Source: Methanobacteriaceae archaeon (GTDB lineage Archaea; Methanobacteriota; Methanobacteria; Methanobacteriales; Methanobacteriaceae). From it: a stretch of DNA of 8,774 bases. Shown piece after piece: positions 6,658 to 8,774 of the stretch. The notes under the pieces are model-generated. The model was given only the letters and a program-made list of their open reading frames with translations, was not told the DNA's origin and searched no databases. The DNA is taken from contig JAUYBK010000016.1 of assembly GCA_030693105.1 (NCBI GenBank), positions 1 to 8,774 on the forward strand. Direction: 5' to 3'. The stretch's first letter is position 1, and the number at the start of each line of letters is the position of its first letter. The position numbers and the translations under genes were made by a program.

Positions 6658-8004
6658 ATGGATAATGATAATTATGATGTGGTAATAATAGGTGCGGGGA
6701 TAAGTGGCTTATTAGCTGCTCTAGCCCTTTCTAAAGAAGGTAAATCTGTATTAATTTTGGAAAAAGATGATGCTGTAGGAGGGGTGTGTCGCTCTTATGA
6801 AGTGGATGGCTACCGAATAGATACCGGACCACACGCCATAACCAGACTCGAAAATGGTCCTTTTAAAGAGTTGATGGACAGATATTTTGATGTGGTTCCT
6901 CAGTTTGTTCCTTTTGGAAAGTATTATGTAAGAATAGGGGATGAGGTGAAGCCATTTCCATGGAATATCAATGCCTGGCTAAAATTTGATTTAATTCCTA
7001 AAACTGACAGGTTATTGCTAATGAAATCTGCATTTAATACTCTTTATCTTTTAAATAAGGGTAAAAACCTTTCAAACATTACTTTGCAGGAACTAATTTC
7101 TGAAAATATTTCGGATACAACCACCCGATTTTTGGATTGGATTTGTTATTTCCTGGTGGGAAACTCCATAGAAAATACAGCTATCTCCCGATTTATAGAT
7201 AATAAAACCAACAAAGGCAATTCGATAAGATATATTGGGAAAATATATGATCTTTTTGTTACAGAAGGAGGTAAAGATCAGGGTTATCCCAAAGGAGGCC
7301 TTCAGTCCTTAATTAATTCAATTTTAGTCTCTTTTACTAACAATGTGGATATCAAGACCGGTGAAGAAGTTGTAAAAATTCAGTGCAGAGCTGGAGTTGA
7401 AAAGGTAATCACTGGAGAAAATACTTATAACTGCTCTAATGTGATTTATTCGGGCTTTGCTTCCGATTTGCCTAAATTAATAGATAATTTACCGGAAGAT
7501 TATGTTCATAATTTAAATCAGATTAAAAAAGTGAATTCCTTAACTATCTGGTTGGGTTTGAACAAGAATATATTCAAAAAGAATGGTTCCCAGATGTGGA
7601 TTGACTCGGATCCTTATGCGTGGATGGTTCCGGTATCTAATTATGATCCGGCCATGGCACCCAATGGAAATCATCTGGTTGGATTCGCTTTCATCTTGCC
7701 TGATGAATATGACATTTTAAAAATGAGAAAAAAAGCATTAGCTGCCATAATCCGGATCCAGCCGGATATTGAAAAACACATAGAAATGATACATTATCAA
7801 GATTTGATTCCAGAAAAGGCATCATGGGGTGTTAATTCTGGATTTGGGGATGTTCAAACTCCTATAAAGAATTTATACTGTGTAGGGACTGATACCGAGA
7901 AGAGAAGCGCCGGTGTTAGTCGGGCGGCTTACTCGGTATTGAGATGTCTGGAAATAATGGAATCTGATGGGAACCGCAGTGAATTCGAGAAAAAAACAGG
8001 ATAA
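6658..8004 (+). CDS. FAD-dependent oxidoreductase, phytoene desaturase-like (COG1233 type)
   Basis: Flavin amine-oxidase/phytoene-desaturase superfamily protein of 448 residues. Visible: N-terminal Rossmann dinucleotide fold DVVIIGAGISGLLAALAL (7-24; G12, G14, G17), the end-of-strand acidic residue E35 for FAD ribose, the GG motif VGGVCRSYEVDGYRIDTGPHAI (40-61), YPKGGLQSLI (210-219), and the C-terminal FAD motif NLYCVGTD then SAGVSRAAYSVLRCLEIM. The FAD site looks complete. Relatives desaturate or isomerise isoprenoids, oxidise protoporphyrinogen or act on lipids; methanogens have isoprenoid lipids but the substrate cannot be read from the sequence. Start ATG 6658 with GGTGA ending 4 nt upstream. 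It stands alone between two AT-rich spacers and by eye is lower in GC than the genes to its left (a sample line is about 35% against about 40% for the kinase), which may reflect transfer. Ends in a hairpin terminator. Confidence 0.88.
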   Translation: MDNDNYDVVIIGAGISGLLAALALSKEGKSVLILEKDDAVGGVCRSYEVDGYRIDTGPHAITRLENGPFKELMDRYFDVVPQFVPFGKYYVRIGDEVKPFPWNINAWLKFDLIPKTDRLLLMKSAFNTLYLLNKGKNLSNITLQELISENISDTTTRFLDWICYFLVGNSIENTAISRFIDNKTNKGNSIRYIGKIYDLFVTEGGKDQGYPKGGLQSLINSILVSFTNNVDIKTGEEVVKIQCRAGVEKVITGENTYNCSNVIYSGFASDLPKLIDNLPEDYVHNLNQIKKVNSLTIWLGLNKNIFKKNGSQMWIDSDPYAWMVPVSNYDPAMAPNGNHLVGFAFILPDEYDILKMRKKALAAIIRIQPDIEKHIEMIHYQDLIPEKASWGVNSGFGDVQTPIKNLYCVGTDTEKRSAGVSRAAYSVLRCLEIMESDGNRSEFEKKTG

Positions 8005-8053
8005 TTAAGGCGGATATTTTTCAAAAATGTTCCTTAATAGGATAACTTTTTTT
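8004..8053 (+). terminator. Hairpin plus T-run terminator of the oxidoreductase gene
   Basis: ATTAAGG (8004-8010) and CCTTAAT (8032-8038) form a 7-bp perfect stem that begins on the last base of the stop codon. Inside it, ATTTTT and AAAAAT form an upper stem around C8022. Seven T's follow at 8047-8053, and another seven at 8075-8081. Confidence 0.65.
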
Positions 8054-8187
8054 AAGTCTGGACCCATTTCCTTATTTTTTTGTACTGTATTGTTATAGGA
8101 TGATGATTTACTTCGTTATTTAATTGTTATGTTAGCCAAATGGTTGTTAAATTAAATTAGTTGCCACACCTATACCAACCAGTTGAT

Positions 8188-8210
8188 ATCCGTAAACTTC
8201 GTGGATTTTT
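8188..8210 (+). terminator. Terminator-like hairpin followed by five T's
   Basis: Bases 8188-8206 fold as ATCCGT / GTGGAT (four Watson-Crick pairs and two G-U pairs, 7-nt loop), followed directly by T's to 8210. TGGTTG (8141-8146) and CAACCA (8176-8181) form another possible stem just upstream. Together these could be the 3' end of a small RNA, but no promoter for one is clear. Confidence 0.25.
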
Positions 8211-8379
8211 CATACAAGTTGATTAAAATATCATTTACTTCTGAATAGAATGTCATGTCATGCGGTCGGTTCACTATTGAGCTATATTATTTAAAAAATT
8301 AATATAATTGTATTAAGATACAGTAATTCTAAAAAAGTAGTTAAAATATGGGGGTTTAAATAACTAAAGAGGAGTGAAT

Positions 8380-8454
8380 GTGATATTGAGAATCATCATA
8401 TATTATAACTCCACAATAACCCCAATTTTGACATATATCTCAGGGATATATTAA
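8380..8454 (+). CDS. Doubtful 24-residue hydrophobic micro-ORF
   Basis: GTG 8380 to TAA 8454 with GAGGAG ending 5 nt upstream, a good ribosome site. The peptide is Ile/Tyr-rich (MILRIIIYYNSTITPILTYI and then SGIY) and could sit in a membrane. In AT-rich DNA such frames arise by chance, and no homologue is recognised. The ribosome site is the only positive evidence. Confidence 0.2.
   Translation: MILRIIIYYNSTITPILTYISGIY
8433..8451. repeat. AT hairpin ATATATC/GATATAT
   Basis: A perfect 7-bp inverted repeat (8433-8439 and 8445-8451) with loop TCAGG. It overlaps the end of the doubtful micro-ORF. It could be an operator or a weak RNA stem; chance is likely in such AT-rich DNA. Confidence 0.35.
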
Positions 8455-8578
8455 TATTCATTAAATAAAGACCACTATCTGTAGAGCTTTATTCATATTC
8501 AAGAAAGTGATTGTATTACTCTAGAAAAAGTTTAAACAATTATACTATATCTGAATTAATTTAATTAATTTTCGACTT

Positions 8579-8632
8579 TGATAGTAAACGATAACATTAT
8601 TATATAAATTATATCTATAAAATGTACTATCA
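8579..8632 (+). promoter_or_regulatory. TATA box flanked by a symmetric 8-bp inverted repeat
   Basis: TGATAGTA (8579-8586) and TACTATCA (8625-8632) are perfect inverted copies 38 nt apart. The TATA-like stretch TTATATAA (8600-8607) lies at the centre of this symmetry, within two bases. The RNA start expected from this box, about 25 nt downstream, is near 8630, on the right arm. This is the layout expected of a regulator controlling access of TBP or polymerase, but no binding is proven. Confidence 0.45.
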
Positions 8633-8647
8633 GAATAGAAGTCTTAT

Positions 8648-8684
8648 TTCGGGGGTGGAACCGAATTATCCACAGATCCTTTTT
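8648..8684 (+). promoter_or_regulatory. Candidate regulatory leader with alternative stems and an anti-Shine-Dalgarno
   Basis: In the predicted leader of the 8764 gene, TTCGG (8648-8652) can pair with CCGAA (8661-8665), or GTGGA (8655-8659) with TCCAC (8669-8673); the two stems exclude each other. TCCTTTTT (8677-8684) is perfectly complementary to AAAAAGGA (8744-8751), which contains the start of the Shine-Dalgarno. Masking of the ribosome site is therefore possible. Confidence 0.35.
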
Positions 8685-8747
8685 CAAACACTAAAATCTT
8701 TACTTAGTCGAAATCGTTTTTAAAAATCCCAGAAAAATAATATAAAA

Positions 8748-8756
8748 AGGAGGTGA
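8748..8756 (+). promoter_or_regulatory. Very strong Shine-Dalgarno, decides start at 8764
   Basis: AGGAGGTGA is nearly a full match to the 16S 3' end. It abuts an ATG at 8757 (zero spacing) and is 7 nt before ATG 8764, which is the usual distance, so 8764 is the start. Confidence 0.8.
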
Positions 8757-8763
8757 ATGGATC

Positions 8764-8774
8764 ATGAAAAAAGG
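8764..8774 (+). CDS. Start of an unidentified gene, cut by the window edge
   Basis: Only M-K-K and a partial codon (GG-) are visible, so no function can be named. The strong ribosome site and long upstream leader show that a real, probably well-translated gene begins here. An MKK start is compatible with a signal peptide of a surface protein, but also with many cytosolic proteins. Confidence 0.65.

Larger units (their letters stand above)
8054..8763. other. 710-nt AT-rich spacer before a truncated gene
   Basis: No convincing long gene on either strand and no recognisable protein remnant. Items seen in it are listed separately: a terminator-like hairpin, a doubtful 24-codon frame, an AT hairpin, and a promoter and leader region. 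It is markedly more AT-rich than the coding parts. A spacer this long with internal symmetry suggests regulation or undetected small RNA, but this is inference. Confidence 0.6.

Noticed and set aside
8757..8759. ATG directly after the Shine-Dalgarno as start of the last gene
   Set aside because: Zero spacing to AGGAGGTGA; ATG 8764 has the usual 7 nt.
8054..8763. CRISPR array, tRNA or mobile-element end in the long spacer
   Set aside because: No regularly spaced repeats, no tRNA cloverleaf with CCA-proximal T-arm, and no transposase remnant or terminal repeats with target duplication could be found by eye.

Overview
The window looks like chromosomal DNA from a methanogenic archaeon of the order Methanobacteriales, most likely Methanobacterium or a close relative. 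The evidence is the gene content (PolX with a PHP domain, an MJ0301-type metallo-beta-lactamase protein, a soluble REC-PAS-GAF-HisKA_2 kinase, a PsbP-like lipoprotein), AT-rich spacers with archaeal TATA-like boxes, poly-T terminators, and Shine-Dalgarno sites of the AGGAGG/GGTGA type. This placement is by recognition, not by search. No rRNA, tRNA, CRISPR array, insertion sequence or integrase is visible.

Layout: 1-833 is the 3' half of polX, cut by the left edge. It converges on a minus-strand DEDDh exonuclease with a helix-hairpin-helix (877-1827). A divergent promoter region follows, then a glycosylation-site-rich lipoprotein that starts at TTG 1990, not at the more upstream TTG 1969. After a poly-T terminator lies a 42-codon single-HEAT-repeat frame (2573-2701), either a micro-gene or the stump of a HEAT protein. 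Next comes a probable two-gene operon: a PNPOx-like flavin protein (2753-3178) and an MBL-fold hydrolase (start corrected to ATG 3237). A large cytosolic histidine kinase with an N-terminal receiver domain (4188-6164) has its own promoter. After a 493-nt spacer comes a phytoene-desaturase-like FAD oxidoreductase (6658-8004) that ends in a hairpin terminator.

The last 760 bases are very AT-rich and hold no convincing long gene. They do hold structure: a terminator-like hairpin, a doubtful 24-codon frame, an 8-bp inverted repeat centred on a strong TATA-like box, and a leader of about 130 nt in which an upstream segment can pair with the Shine-Dalgarno of a gene starting at 8764 and cut off by the window edge.

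How the genes work together: the left part is DNA repair and nucleic-acid processing (PolX and the exonuclease), the middle is redox or cofactor metabolism and signalling, and the oxidoreductase stands alone. I do not see a coherent defence or biosynthetic system. The most unusual signal is the candidate regulatory region at 8570-8763.
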